Source: Mariniflexile maritimum (GTDB lineage: Bacteria; Bacteroidota; Bacteroidia; Flavobacteriales; Flavobacteriaceae). From it: 64,000 nucleotides of DNA. The position numbers were made by a program, and so were the translations under genes. The DNA is taken from contig NZ_WRPN01000008.1 in the NCBI RefSeq assembly GCF_009746565.1, positions 62,001 through 126,000 of the forward strand, read 5' to 3'. The notes under the pieces are model-generated. The model had not been told where the DNA came from, searched no databases, and saw only the letters and a list, made by a program, of their open reading frames with translations. Numbering within the stretch: position 1 is the stretch's first letter; each line of letters begins with the position of its first letter. Positions 8,232-16,611 of this stretch are shown here, piece by piece.

Positions 8232-10045
8232 AACATTTTGGTTAATAAAAAGGTGGCCGTAAGCCATAATATCAAACTTAAAAACCCGCCAATCACTAAA
8301 AAGTGCTTAAACCTATAATTACCAATAGCATATACCAATGTGTTTGTTTGGTAGCCAACGGGTGTGAAAAAGCTAAAATTGGCCGCAAACATAATGGCAA
8401 GGATAAAAGGCTTAAATTCCAGGTTCATGCCCTGGGCCACCGAAATGGCTATGGGCGTCATAATTACGGCCGTGGCATTATTGCTAACAACCCCGCTAAT
8501 TAACATGGTAACCAAAAACAACGTGCCAATAATCGCATAATGTGGCAGGCCGCTAAGAAGATACAATAATTTTTCCGAAATCCACATATCGGCCCCTGTA
8601 TTGTGCATGGCAACCCCTAAAGGAATCATGCCCGCCAATAAGAAAAAAATTTGCCAATTTACTTTTTTATACACGGTGTTCAAATCTAGGTTTTTGGTGA
8701 GAAGCAATAACGAAACACCCGCTAGGGCACTTACCAAAATAGATAATAGGCCCGTTGCCGCCAAACCAATAACCACTATTAAAACGCCTAACGAAAAGTA
8801 GGTTTTAAATTTTGAAACACCTTGTACGCCATCAAATTCCTGAAGGATAACAACGTTTTCCATGTCTTCCAATGTGTATAATTTTTCTTTTGAAATTTCT
8901 ATCAACAAACGGTCGCCGGTTTTTAATTTCAACCTGTTTTTATTACTTCGTACCATGCGTTCTTCACTGTTAACCAGCGTTTTCCTTTTTTTAATGGCAA
9001 TTGGGATGGCATCTTGCATCATAAAACTTCGCAAACTCCCCAAGGTTTTACCAAGTAGGGAAGCCCCCGGAAGCATTAAAAGCTCTACAAAAACGCGCTG
9101 TTCCATGTCTTGTGGCTTTTCATTTTCACCAGCAACCGTATCGTCTTTTTCTGTTGAGGGTTCTTCTACAATACTCAAATTTTCTGAGGTATTGATGCGC
9201 GCTAAATTTTCCAAATTGCACATTAAAAGAAGCTCGTCATCCGCTTTTAAGGTAATGTATTTTCCAGGCGAACTGTGAACCTGGTAATTGCGCGTAAGTT
9301 TTAACAGCGACACCTCCGGATTGTTGTATAGAAAACTATCGATTATTTTTTTCCCAACAAGTTCAGAATCGGGGTTAATGCGCACCTTGGTAATATAGCT
9401 ATCAATTTTATAATCTTGGTTTAGGTTGGTATTGGTGCTCCAGGGCAACCACCGTAAGGTAACGGTTAAATAGACAACGGCAATAACCAGAAAAATGATG
9501 CCTAAGAATGAAAACTCGAAAAACCCTAATTTTTCGGCACCCAAATTTGTTGAAACCGAATTCACGATCAGGTTTGTTGAGGTGCCCATTAAAGTACACG
9601 AACCACCTAAAATACCTGCAAACGAAATGGGCAAAAGTAGTTTTGATTGCGGAATGTTGTACTTTTCTGAAAGCTGATGAATCATTTTAATAAAAACAAT
9701 CACTACGGCCGTTGTGCTTATAAATGCTGAAATACTGGCGGTAACAAACATGAAAATGGGCGCCATGATAAGAAGCGGCAACGCCTTTATTTTTCCCATA
9801 CCAGAGGTAAGCCAATGGATAACGCCATTTTCTTCCATCGCAATCGCTAAAATCATAAGGGCCAAAACCGCAATGGTCGCACCGTTTGAAAAGCCACTAA
9901 TGCCTTCTTCTGGCGACACCAAGCCCAATAAAATAAGCGATATGATAATGAAAAAGGCAATCTTATCAACCGGAAAAACTTCAAAAACAAAAAATAGTAT
10001 GGTAACCAACAGCACAACGAACATTAAAATAATTTCTAACTCCAT
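8228..10045 (-). CDS. SLC13/DASS-type permease with two internal RCK-C (TrkA-C) domains
   Basis: The 605-residue protein has the arrangement of the YbiR/SLC13 family: N-terminal membrane helices (residues 1-195), two soluble TrkA-C domains in the middle (about 200-280, with VRINPDSELVGKKI and LKADDELLLMCN; and about 310-395, with ELLMLPGASLLGKTL and LKTGDRLLIEIS), and C-terminal helices (400-605). The scaffold motifs GGSCTLMGTSTNLIVNS (about 150) and VVSNNATAVIMTP (about 530) are the paired SNT/sodium-site motifs of the family. It imports an anion, probably dicarboxylate, sulfate or similar, with Na+; the substrate is not readable. It overlaps the MscS gene by 4 bp. Confidence 0.92.
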   Translation of the reverse strand: MELEIILMFVVLLVTILFFVFEVFPVDKIAFFIIISLILLGLVSPEEGISGFSNGATIAVLALMILAIAMEENGVIHWLTSGMGKIKALPLLIMAPIFMFVTASISAFISTTAVVIVFIKMIHQLSEKYNIPQSKLLLPISFAGILGGSCTLMGTSTNLIVNSVSTNLGAEKLGFFEFSFLGIIFLVIAVVYLTVTLRWLPWSTNTNLNQDYKIDSYITKVRINPDSELVGKKIIDSFLYNNPEVSLLKLTRNYQVHSSPGKYITLKADDELLLMCNLENLARINTSENLSIVEEPSTEKDDTVAGENEKPQDMEQRVFVELLMLPGASLLGKTLGSLRSFMMQDAIPIAIKKRKTLVNSEERMVRSNKNRLKLKTGDRLLIEISKEKLYTLEDMENVVILQEFDGVQGVSKFKTYFSLGVLIVVIGLAATGLLSILVSALAGVSLLLLTKNLDLNTVYKKVNWQIFFLLAGMIPLGVAMHNTGADMWISEKLLYLLSGLPHYAIIGTLFLVTMLISGVVSNNATAVIMTPIAISVAQGMNLEFKPFILAIMFAANFSFFTPVGYQTNTLVYAIGNYRFKHFLVIGGFLSLILWLTATFLLTKML

Positions 10046-10174
10046 ACCAGATATTTTAATTAAAAGGTTATTTACGGTTTAATATTTTGTTGAACGCCCT
10101 AATTTTTAAACATTATGATGAGCTTTAGAACTCGATGAAGTTACTATGCGCTTTGCAATTGTAATGGTGTCACC

Positions 10175-10816
10175 TTATAGCTTTCTAAAAGCATCGACCA
10201 ACGATTGTAGTTCGCTTTTGGTTAAGGATTTGCCATAAATTTCCCTATCGGGGTCCATAATGCCACTATCGGTTAAATGGCCCACATACAGCGCATCAAA
10301 ACCAATATCTTCTATTAATTTCTGTGTAACGTTTTTGCTATCAGTATCTTGTGCGGCAAAAGGAACGGTTAATTTGTTGGTGTTTTGAAAAGCACGGTCG
10401 CGTAAATGTGCCGCATAAATAGTATTGAATGCTTTCGCTGTTTTGGCCGTAGCAAATTTCATGGCCGTATATTCGGAAGCGTTGTAATTGGCATCCCTAA
10501 CTTTTTGCGCCACTTCACCATCCCGTTCCGGATAAGGGTTTGTGGCATCAATAATAATTTTGTTGCCATATTCCCCGGCATACATTTCGGCTATTTTACC
10601 AATGGCCTTAAAGGGCATTGCCAGTACATACACATCGGCATTTGCTTCAAAAGCCTCGGTAACACTTACCGCCTTGGCATTTTCACCGGCTTCCATCACC
10701 AAATTATTTAATTTTTCGGGATGCCTAGAGCTAAAAAGCACTTGATGACCAGCTTTTGCCCAATGTTTTCCTAAGTTTCCTCCAATGTTTCCACTGCCAA
10801 TAATTCCTATTTTCAT
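10175..10816 (-). CDS. NADPH-dependent oxidoreductase, F420H2:NADP+ oxidoreductase-like
   Basis: The 213-residue protein begins with the Rossmann motif MKIGIIGSGNIGGNLGKHW and has the second-strand SSRHPEKL typical of NADPH binding. DATNPYPERDGE and AFNTIYAAHLRD are family motifs of the NAD(P)-binding F420 oxidoreductase-like group (PF03807). Flavobacteria are not known to make F420, so the electron partner is probably another small molecule. It lies 36 bp from a nitroreductase on the same strand, suggesting a two-gene redox operon in which the nitroreductase comes first. Confidence 0.87.
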   Translation of the reverse strand: MKIGIIGSGNIGGNLGKHWAKAGHQVLFSSRHPEKLNNLVMEAGENAKAVSVTEAFEANADVYVLAMPFKAIGKIAEMYAGEYGNKIIIDATNPYPERDGEVAQKVRDANYNASEYTAMKFATAKTAKAFNTIYAAHLRDRAFQNTNKLTVPFAAQDTDSKNVTQKLIEDIGFDALYVGHLTDSGIMDPDREIYGKSLTKSELQSLVDAFRKL

Positions 10817-10852
10817 AACATTTTTTTTAAAAATTAGTATTCTTTTCTCTGT

Positions 10853-11446
10853 TCAGCCCCAGGTATTTTTATAAGCAAATTGTTTGTAGGGCATTCTGCT
10901 GCGGGGTTTTGTTTCTTGGTGTTGCAAATCATTGGGCAAAATGCTTAAATCGCCTCCATAATATCCAATGGCTATGGCCGTGGTAATATGGTAGCCTTCG
11001 GGCACTTGAAATGCACGCTGCGCCTGTTGCCAATCCACCCCAGCCATGTGGTGCAGCGCAATACCTAAATATTGTGCTTGCATGGTCATGGTGCCCAGAC
11101 TTAAGCCCAAATCGTGAAGCGCGTGGAAATTTTCCGTACCATCTTCGGTTTTTTCCTTATAGGCCGAAAGCATTAAAAGCGGTGCGTTATTTGCCCATTT
11201 TTTATTGAAATCGCTTAAACAATCAAAAATGGTTTGGTAAGCTTCCGACCCTTTTTCGGCATAAATAAAACGCCATGGTTGTATGTTGTTGGAACTTGCC
11301 GACCAGCGTGCTGCTTCAAACAACTTGTCTAAATGTTCTTCTTTTATGGGTTCGTTTTTAAATGTGCGCGGACTGTACCTTTGCTCTATAAGCGTAAATA
11401 TATTGTATTCGGTATCAGCGATTTTTTCATGTTGTGCTCGTGCCAT
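10853..11446 (-). CDS. Nitroreductase-family FMN oxidoreductase
   Basis: The 197-residue product has the nitroreductase fold signatures: IEQRYSPRTFKNEPI at the start (FMN phosphate binding Arg/Ser), RWSASSNNIQPWRFIY (about 47-62) and AIAIGYYGGDLSILP in the C-terminal third. These enzymes are homodimers with FMN that reduce nitro compounds, quinones or other electron acceptors with NAD(P)H. It starts with the ATG complementary to 11444-11446. Downstream, 36 bp away, is the NADPH-dependent oxidoreductase, so both are probably part of one oxidative or electrophile stress unit. Confidence 0.92.
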   Translation of the reverse strand: MARAQHEKIADTEYNIFTLIEQRYSPRTFKNEPIKEEHLDKLFEAARWSASSNNIQPWRFIYAEKGSEAYQTIFDCLSDFNKKWANNAPLLMLSAYKEKTEDGTENFHALHDLGLSLGTMTMQAQYLGIALHHMAGVDWQQAQRAFQVPEGYHITTAIAIGYYGGDLSILPNDLQHQETKPRSRMPYKQFAYKNTWG

Positions 11447-11557
11447 ATAGTTTTTTTAAAATGGATTTAACCTAAAATTGTAAGTTGAAATTTAAGGTTT
11501 TTAGCCATTTTTCATTAACTGAAATACAACCATTCTTAACTCAAATAACAAGCGTTA

Positions 11558-12574
11558 TTATAGCCTATCCTTGTGTTCTAGTGCATATTCTTTCTTGTAA
11601 ATGCGTACGATTAACAAAAATAAACTGATGAGCAAAGGGCCAAATACCAACCCGATAAAGCCAAAAAGCGGAATACCTACTATCACTCCCAATAGGGTGA
11701 TGAGTGGATGGACATCATCCAATTTCCGAAGCACATATAAGCGTATGAGGTTGTCGGTTAGTCCAACCACCACCAAACCATATATTAAAACGCCCCACGC
11801 TTGAAAGGTGTTGCCATTGGAGAGTGCCAATATAAACACAGGAATCGTGCCTAACAAGTTGCCAACAAACGGGATCATGGAGCCAATGGTTACTACTACT
11901 GCCCAAAAAAATGGATTATCAACGCCAAAAATTAAAAACCCAATAAGGGCCACAACACCTTGTGCAATGGCAACTAGTGGGATGCCCAAGGAATTGGCGC
12001 GAACCATTTGGTTTATTTCTGTACCCAAGGCCTGAAGGTTATCGTTGCCAATGGGGATGTAATCAATTAAAATTTCGCGGAGCTTCTTTTTATTTGTAAG
12101 CATGTAAAATAATAAGAAATACATAATAGAAACAGCAATAAATGTATTGAAAGTGCCCCCTAAAATGCCACTGATGCTTTTTGTGAGCGTATTGGAAATG
12201 GAAGTGGCATCCAATTGGTCGGTTAAGTTAAAGTTTAAATAATGCTCCCAGTTTTTTAATTGTGCTTTAAGCGCAGTAATCACTCTTTCAGAGTTTTGCG
12301 CCGCTTTGCCTATCTTGTTGCCCAATAACAGAACTGCCCCAGAAATAGGGATTAAAATACAGATGAAAGACAGGAACATAAGTAAGGCTGCCGCAACATT
12401 TTTGTTCCATCCCTTTTTTAGCAGTTTGGCCATGAAACCTTTAAGCAAAACATACAGAGTGATGGCTCCCAAAACACCTGAAAAGTAGGGGATAATTTCC
12501 CAGAAGATTAAACCACCCAAAATAAAAATCAATAATAAGGTGAAGATTTGGCGTATTATTTTTGGATTTATCAT
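11558..12574 (-). CDS. AI-2E family transporter (PerM/YdiK-like)
   Basis: The product is 338 residues starting at the ATG complementary to 12572-12574 (MINPKIIRQIFTLLLIF); a longer frame to 12610 adds 12 residues and is less likely. Eight predicted membrane helices and the conserved segment TIGSMIPFVGNLLGTIPV (about residue 245), followed by GLTDNLIRLYVLRKL and HPLITLLGVIVGIPLFGFIG, match the AI-2E/PerM family. Members export small molecules or ions; some work as Na+(Li+)/H+ antiporters. It is transcribed alone, downstream of the small Rho-N-like gene. Confidence 0.92.
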   Translation of the reverse strand: MINPKIIRQIFTLLLIFILGGLIFWEIIPYFSGVLGAITLYVLLKGFMAKLLKKGWNKNVAAALLMFLSFICILIPISGAVLLLGNKIGKAAQNSERVITALKAQLKNWEHYLNFNLTDQLDATSISNTLTKSISGILGGTFNTFIAVSIMYFLLFYMLTNKKKLREILIDYIPIGNDNLQALGTEINQMVRANSLGIPLVAIAQGVVALIGFLIFGVDNPFFWAVVVTIGSMIPFVGNLLGTIPVFILALSNGNTFQAWGVLIYGLVVVGLTDNLIRLYVLRKLDDVHPLITLLGVIVGIPLFGFIGLVFGPLLISLFLLIVRIYKKEYALEHKDRL

Positions 12575-12621
12575 TGTGTGCAAGGTTTCATTTATACGAA
12601 CGATTGGCATTGAAGTTGAAG

Positions 12622-12861
12622 CTAATTGTTTCTAAGGGCATGGATGAGTTCTGCTTTGTCCATTTTGGAGCGCCCCGTAATGCCCACTTTTTTTGCCTGT
12701 TCATAAAGCGCGCTTTTGGTCCATTGCTCGTAGGGTTTTGCTTTGCCGCCTTTTTTGCCGGCATTGGGCGTATTGGCAATGCGTGCCGATTTTTCCTTAC
12801 TATACCCTTTTTCAAGAAGTGCTTCATACTGCTCTTCATTTTTTATACGTGGTTTTGCCAT
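12622..12861 (-). CDS. Small Rho-N/SAP-like domain protein (DUF7218 type)
   Basis: The 79-residue basic protein has an N-terminal helix MAKPRIKNEEQYEALLEKGY, a Gly/Lys-rich linker NAGKKGGK and a C-terminal Rho-N/LEM-like helical fold (WTKSALYEQAKKVGITGRSK then KAELIHALRNN). Such domains bind nucleic acid. A different frame over the same bases is also open but has no recognisable composition, so I keep this one. Its leader carries a TAGCTTTG -7 box (complement of 12929-12936) and a perfect palindrome at 12892-12906, hinting at regulated expression. It sits upstream of the AI-2E transporter. Confidence 0.82.
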   Translation of the reverse strand: MAKPRIKNEEQYEALLEKGYSKEKSARIANTPNAGKKGGKAKPYEQWTKSALYEQAKKVGITGRSKMDKAELIHALRNN

Positions 12862-12891
12862 GGTTTTTGTATTTTAAAATGATACTTAATG

Positions 12892-12906
12892 TGTTGAAAT
12901 TCAACA
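12892..12906. promoter_or_regulatory. Palindrome TGTTGAA-A-TTCAACA in the leader of the Rho-N-like gene
   Basis: Two perfect 7-nt arms separated by one base lie 31 bp upstream of the start codon at 12861 and just downstream of the -7 box at 12929-12936. The position between promoter and start fits a repressor operator. No cognate regulator can be named. Confidence 0.45.
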
Positions 12907-12928
12907 TACAAATTTTAAAATAAAGATA

Positions 12929-12936
12929 CAAAGCTA
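12929..12936 (-). promoter_or_regulatory. Bacteroidota-type -7 box for the Rho-N-like gene
   Basis: The complement reads TAGCTTTG, matching TAnnTTTG used by the primary sigma factor of Bacteroidota. It lies 68 bp upstream of the start codon. No convincing -33 element was seen. Confidence 0.5.
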
Positions 12937-13083
12937 TTAGCCTGAAAACATAAAATATTGACCTAAAAACATTAAATGCAATAGCATAGGGTTAATAAAT
13001 GATTTTTTTGGGTTAATAATGCACAGCAGAAACCTTTAATTTTACTATACGGAAAAATAATAATTAATTTAAAATTTGAAATT

Positions 13084-13269
13084 ATGAACAAGGATCAATT
13101 AGAAGGAAAATGGAAACAAATAAAAGGAAAGTTCAAACAAAAATATGGCGACTTAACCGATGACGATATGACCTATTCTGAAGGGAAATTTGATGAAATG
13201 TTAGGAAAACTGCAAGAAAAAACAGGAAAGAAAAAAGAAGATTTGAAAAAGGAAATTGAATCGTGGTAG
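13084..13269 (+). CDS. CsbD-family stress protein
   Basis: The 61-residue hydrophilic protein, MNKDQLEGKWKQIKGKFKQK then YGDLTDDDMTYSEGKFDEML and a Lys-rich end, is a standard CsbD-like protein (PF05532). In other bacteria CsbD proteins are induced by general stress (sigma B in Bacillus; CsbD/YjbJ in enterics); the molecular role is unknown. It is monocistronic, preceded by about 220 bp of AT-rich DNA and followed by a strong terminator at 13299-13329. Confidence 0.93.
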   Translation: MNKDQLEGKWKQIKGKFKQKYGDLTDDDMTYSEGKFDEMLGKLQEKTGKKKEDLKKEIESW

Positions 13270-13298
13270 TATTGATTTTAAAATCGGATATTAGAAAT

Positions 13299-13329
13299 AC
13301 CTCTATTTTGAAAAATGGAGGTTTTTTTA
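13299..13329 (+). terminator. Rho-independent terminator of the CsbD gene
   Basis: ACCTCTATTTT (13299-13309) pairs with AAAATGGAGGT (13312-13322, one G-T pair) and is followed by a run of T. It sits 30 bp beyond the CsbD stop and touches the end of the convergent BrkB gene. Confidence 0.85.
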
Positions 13330-14244
13330 TGCTTTATCAACTTCTCTTTTCGATTCTTGAAGGTGTGATTTAAAACTGGCCTGAATGCCCAACCCATAGC
13401 GTTTGGCGTAAACCCATGTAAATTCTGCACCAAAAAATAAAATTAAGCACGAATAGGATACCCAAAGCAGTATTAATACAATGGTGCCCGCAGCGCCATA
13501 AGTGGAGCCTGGGTTCGCTTCACCAAAATACAGACCCATTAAAAATTTTCCAAACACAAACAAAATTGAAGTTATAAGCGCACCTACCCAAACGGTTTTC
13601 CATTTTATCCGGGCATCGGGCAGGTATTTGAACAACAACGCAAATAGCACGGTTATAATGCTTATAGACACTACAATATCAAAAATAAAAGCGATGTAAA
13701 CAATAATATCGGGCAATATACTTTTTATATAATTGTTTAATGCTGATATGGCCGTGGTTACTATAAAACTAATTAGCAATAAAAACCCAATGGCAAGTAT
13801 GAAGGCAAAACTTCGAGCCCGATCTAAAAGCATTTTTAAAAAGCCCGTGTTTTCATTGGGTTTTATTTGCCAAATTTCGTTCAATGAAAGTTGTAAATGA
13901 TAAAAAACCCCAGTGGCACCAAAAATAAGGGTGGCAATGCCCAAAAGGGTTGCTATGGTACTTTTGCCGTCTGTTTGTGTTTCCATCATCATGGTTTTAA
14001 TGGATTCTGCGGCATCACTTCCTAAAGCCTTTGATATTTCTTGGGTTAACTGGCCCTGAACAATATCAACGCCCCAAACCGAACCCACAAAATTGATGAT
14101 GATCACCAAAAGTCCCGGAAGCGATAGTACGGCATAATAGGCTATAACGGCACTTAACCGAAAAGGTTGGTCGGTATTCCACGCTTTAAAGGTTTCTTTA
14201 AGGAGCGATGGTAAGTGTTTAATGCTGAATTTTTTTGTGGGCAT
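13327..14244 (-). CDS. YihY/BrkB-family inner membrane protein
   Basis: The 305-residue protein has six predicted membrane helices and the family motifs FRLSAVIAYYAVLSLPGLLV (about 26-45), IATLIFGATGVFYHLQLSLN (about 105-125) and YGAAGTIVLILLWVSYSCLI near 250. BrkB/YihY proteins (PF03631, formerly called ribonuclease BN by mistake) are envelope proteins of unclear transport function. A soluble C-terminal tail of about 25 residues follows the last helix. It is transcribed separately from the SYLF gene behind it; a possible terminator for that gene lies at 14293-14319. Confidence 0.93.
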   Translation of the reverse strand: MPTKKFSIKHLPSLLKETFKAWNTDQPFRLSAVIAYYAVLSLPGLLVIIINFVGSVWGVDIVQGQLTQEISKALGSDAAESIKTMMMETQTDGKSTIATLLGIATLIFGATGVFYHLQLSLNEIWQIKPNENTGFLKMLLDRARSFAFILAIGFLLLISFIVTTAISALNNYIKSILPDIIVYIAFIFDIVVSISIITVLFALLFKYLPDARIKWKTVWVGALITSILFVFGKFLMGLYFGEANPGSTYGAAGTIVLILLWVSYSCLILFFGAEFTWVYAKRYGLGIQASFKSHLQESKREVDKA

Positions 14245-14292
14245 ACGTTTAACGCAAAAAGGCTTTAAGGGTTTTTTTGTGGATGGATATTA

Positions 14293-14319
14293 AGAAAAAA
14301 AGCCGACAAACGCTGGCTT
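14293..14319 (-). terminator. Probable terminator downstream of the SYLF pseudogene
   Basis: On the plus strand, AAGCC (14300-14304) and GGCTT (14315-14319) form a short stem with a 10-nt loop, preceded by an A-run which is a T-run on the minus strand. The position 20 bp after the SYLF stop supports it, but the stem is short. Confidence 0.4.
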
Positions 14320-14337
14320 CCCTTTTCAAAAAAAAAA

Positions 14338-14874
14338 CTATTTAACAAACGGGTGATATTCAAATTTTTGACCTCCAACCGAGGCATCGGCCATTAAACC
14401 GGCTTTGGGTAAAGCAATAACCATAACCCCATCGGAATAACTGGCATTTTCAGATTTTCCCTCTTCGGCTATCACTGCGGAAGCTTCAGCAGAAAATTCA
14501 TAGTTGGCATTTTTAAACTTTTCCAGAGCGGCATCGGTTTCAAAAAAGATAACCTCTATCACGGCTTGCCCACCTGCTTGAAGGCCAATGTTCACTTTTT
14601 TCAAACTGGTCATGCCCACAGCAACGCCATTTTCGTATAAAACGCCATTGCCACTGGCACCGCCAATAATTAATCCGCCTTTTCCAACGTTAGGAAAAAT
14701 GGCATAACCAGAGGCGTTTTTAAAAAATTTATCCAGTCCAGCGTCTTTAGCCAATAAGGTTTTTTTTGCATATTCGGCATCTGCCATTATTTTTTTTTCT
14801 TTGTCGTTTTGTGCAGTGGCACCAAGGGTCGCTATAAGGATACAAAGTGCCTATATGTGTTTTAAAGTTTTCAT
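14338..14874 (-). pseudogene. SYLF/YSC84-domain exported protein with an in-frame amber codon in the signal peptide
   Basis: The intact domain (from the ATG complementary to 14785-14787) is 149 residues: FFKNASGYAIFPNVGKGGLI, GGASGNGVLYENG and GLQAGGQAVIEVIFFET are classical SYLF/YSC84 (PF04366) lipid-binding motifs. Upstream in the same frame is MKTLKHI, then TAG (14851-14853), then ALCILIATLGATAQNDKEKK: a typical Bacteroidota signal peptide with cleavage near TAQ, broken only by this one codon. A TATCTTTG -7 box (complement of 14902-14909) precedes the original ATG at 14872-14874. Either a nonsense mutation has trapped the protein in the cytoplasm or abolished it, or the base call is wrong. 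An internal start at 14787 would give a leaderless SYLF protein. Confidence 0.82.
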
Positions 14875-14901
14875 ATTTTTTATTTTTTATTTTTTATTCA
14901 T

Positions 14902-14909
14902 CAAAGATA
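14902..14909 (-). promoter_or_regulatory. -7 box of the SYLF gene
   Basis: The complement reads TATCTTTG (TAnnTTTG consensus) 28 bp upstream of the original ATG at 14872-14874, not of the internal one. This supports the upstream ATG as the ancestral start. Confidence 0.55.
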
Positions 14910-15138
14910 TAGTGCCGTTGTTTTAAAGAATACCTCAATTCATTCCATTTTTAACTCACAAAAATTAAATGGTAGTTTTTTGCGTTTTAAGAGGCATGGA
15001 TCTGTATGGTTAAGTCCGGTTTTAATTTTTTTGGTTGCCAGAATATTAAAACCGACTTAAAATAGTTGGTAAATAAAATGGTTAAATACTTATTGTTGGC
15101 TTTTTGAATATGTTTATTTTGGGTTTAAATGTTTAAAA

Positions 15139-15864
15139 CTATTTTTTATCCGCTTGCTTTTTTGCGGCTTCTTCTGCTTCTTTTCTAGCTTTTTCCTTTT
15201 CTCTTTCTTTCTTTTTAAAATAGCCCCTTAACAAGAAATTATGTTTGGCGGCTTCCATATTTTGTTGTAAGCCTTTAGAGCCTTGTCTTAAATTTTCCAT
15301 GGTCTGTTCCATATCCTTGGCAACATCTTCATCATTTAATAACTTGCCCAAAGTGCCTTCGCCTTCATTGATGTCAATAAGCATGGTGGCCAGTTCGTCG
15401 GTGATTACCTCGGCATTTTCTGCTGAAATTTTAATAGACGAAAGGATGTCGTCAAACTCAACAGGTTCTATGGATTTAATGGAAGCACCGGCCTTAATTT
15501 CCGATGAATTTGGGCTTCCTTGTGAGATCATTAAAATTTTATCGCCAATAACCCCCGATGCTGTAATGGATGCTTTGCTATCTTGTTTTATGAATTTTTT
15601 TACATGCTGGTCCAACAGTGCCGTTACATTTACAGTAGAATCATTAATAATTTCAATGTTTTCAATTGTTCCTACTGATATACCCGAAAAACGCACCTCA
15701 CCACCAATTTGTAGTCCGCTTACATTACGGAAATGGGTATTGATTTCAAATTTGGAACGGAATAAATTTTGGTTGCTTCCAATGAAGAAGATGATTACAA
15801 ATAGAATCAAAAGCCCGAAGGTGACAAAAATCCCTAATTTTATTTTATATGCGTTTGTTTTCAT
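15139..15864 (-). CDS. MCE/MlaD-family substrate-binding protein
   Basis: The 241-residue protein has one N-terminal membrane helix (about 8-28, LGIFVTFGLLILFVIIFFIG) and an MCE domain: FRNVSGLQIGGEVRFSGISV (about 42-62) and VTALLDQHVKKFIKQDSKAS, ending with ASGVIGDKILMIS. A Lys/Glu-rich coiled tail closes the protein. MCE proteins form hexameric rings in the periplasm that pass phospholipids or other hydrophobic molecules. The ATPase and permease genes lie immediately upstream (6-bp gap to the ATPase), the order permease-ATPase-MCE being common in this phylum. Confidence 0.93.
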   Translation of the reverse strand: MKTNAYKIKLGIFVTFGLLILFVIIFFIGSNQNLFRSKFEINTHFRNVSGLQIGGEVRFSGISVGTIENIEIINDSTVNVTALLDQHVKKFIKQDSKASITASGVIGDKILMISQGSPNSSEIKAGASIKSIEPVEFDDILSSIKISAENAEVITDELATMLIDINEGEGTLGKLLNDEDVAKDMEQTMENLRQGSKGLQQNMEAAKHNFLLRGYFKKKEREKEKARKEAEEAAKKQADKK

Positions 15865-15870
15865 AAATTT

Positions 15871-16611
15871 TTATTTAAAAAATGATTGGATGTAAGGGTC
15901 TGTGTCGTTTAAAAAATCCTGCAAGCTGCCTTCCTTGTATATTTTTCCGTCCTTGATCATGGCTATTCTATCGGCTACGGTTTTTGCACAATTGATGTCG
16001 TGGGTTATAATAATGGATGCATTGTTGAATTTTGTTTTCGTGTCGTTTATTAAATGGCTTATTTCGTTGGAAGTTATGGGGTCTAGCCCCGTTGTGGGCT
16101 CATCGTACAAAATAATTTTTGGGTTTACCACCAATGTTCTTGCTAAACCAATCCTTTTTTTCATGCCACCCGATAATTCTGAGGGCATTTTATCGATGGA
16201 ATCGGGCAAGCCAACATTTTCCAAGGCTTCCACAATTTTGTTTTGTATGTCGTTTTTCGAAAATTCCTTGTTCAATCGTGAAAGTGCGAAAGTTAGGTTT
16301 TCGCGTACGGTCATAGAATCGTAAAGTGCAGCCCCTTGAAACAAAAAGCCTATTTTTTTTCTAACTTGCATTAAATCGTCTTCACTAATATTGGTTAACT
16401 CATAGTTGCCCACCGTAATGCTCCCTTCGTCATGCCTTAAAAGTTTCACGATACATTTAATCAATACCGATTTTCCCGAGCCGGATTTACCGAGCACCAC
16501 CAAATTCTCCTTTTCAAATAATTGCAATGTAACACCATCAAGAACTTTTTGGTTTCCAAAACTTTTTTTAAGGTTCTTAATATCAATAATGGTATGTGCT
16601 TGTTTTTCCAT
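15871..16611 (-). CDS. Mla-type ABC transporter ATPase (MlaF-like)
   Basis: The 246-residue ATPase has Walker A GKSGSGKSVLIKC, the signature LSGGMKKRIGLARTL, Walker B KIILYDEPTTGLDPIT and the switch His in IIITHDINCAKTV. The GGMKKR variant of the signature is characteristic of the MCE-linked (Mla/Ttg2A) ATPases. Its ATG overlaps the stop codon of the permease gene by one base (TAATG), so translation is coupled. It powers transfer of lipids across the inner membrane with the permease and the MCE protein. Confidence 0.95.
   Translation of the reverse strand: MEKQAHTIIDIKNLKKSFGNQKVLDGVTLQLFEKENLVVLGKSGSGKSVLIKCIVKLLRHDEGSITVGNYELTNISEDDLMQVRKKIGFLFQGAALYDSMTVRENLTFALSRLNKEFSKNDIQNKIVEALENVGLPDSIDKMPSELSGGMKKRIGLARTLVVNPKIILYDEPTTGLDPITSNEISHLINDTKTKFNNASIIITHDINCAKTVADRIAMIKDGKIYKEGSLQDFLNDTDPYIQSFFK

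Noticed and set aside
12588-12839. A second open frame over the Rho-N-like gene
   Set aside because: Overlaps in another frame; the 12622-12861 frame has the recognisable helical domain and a better start.
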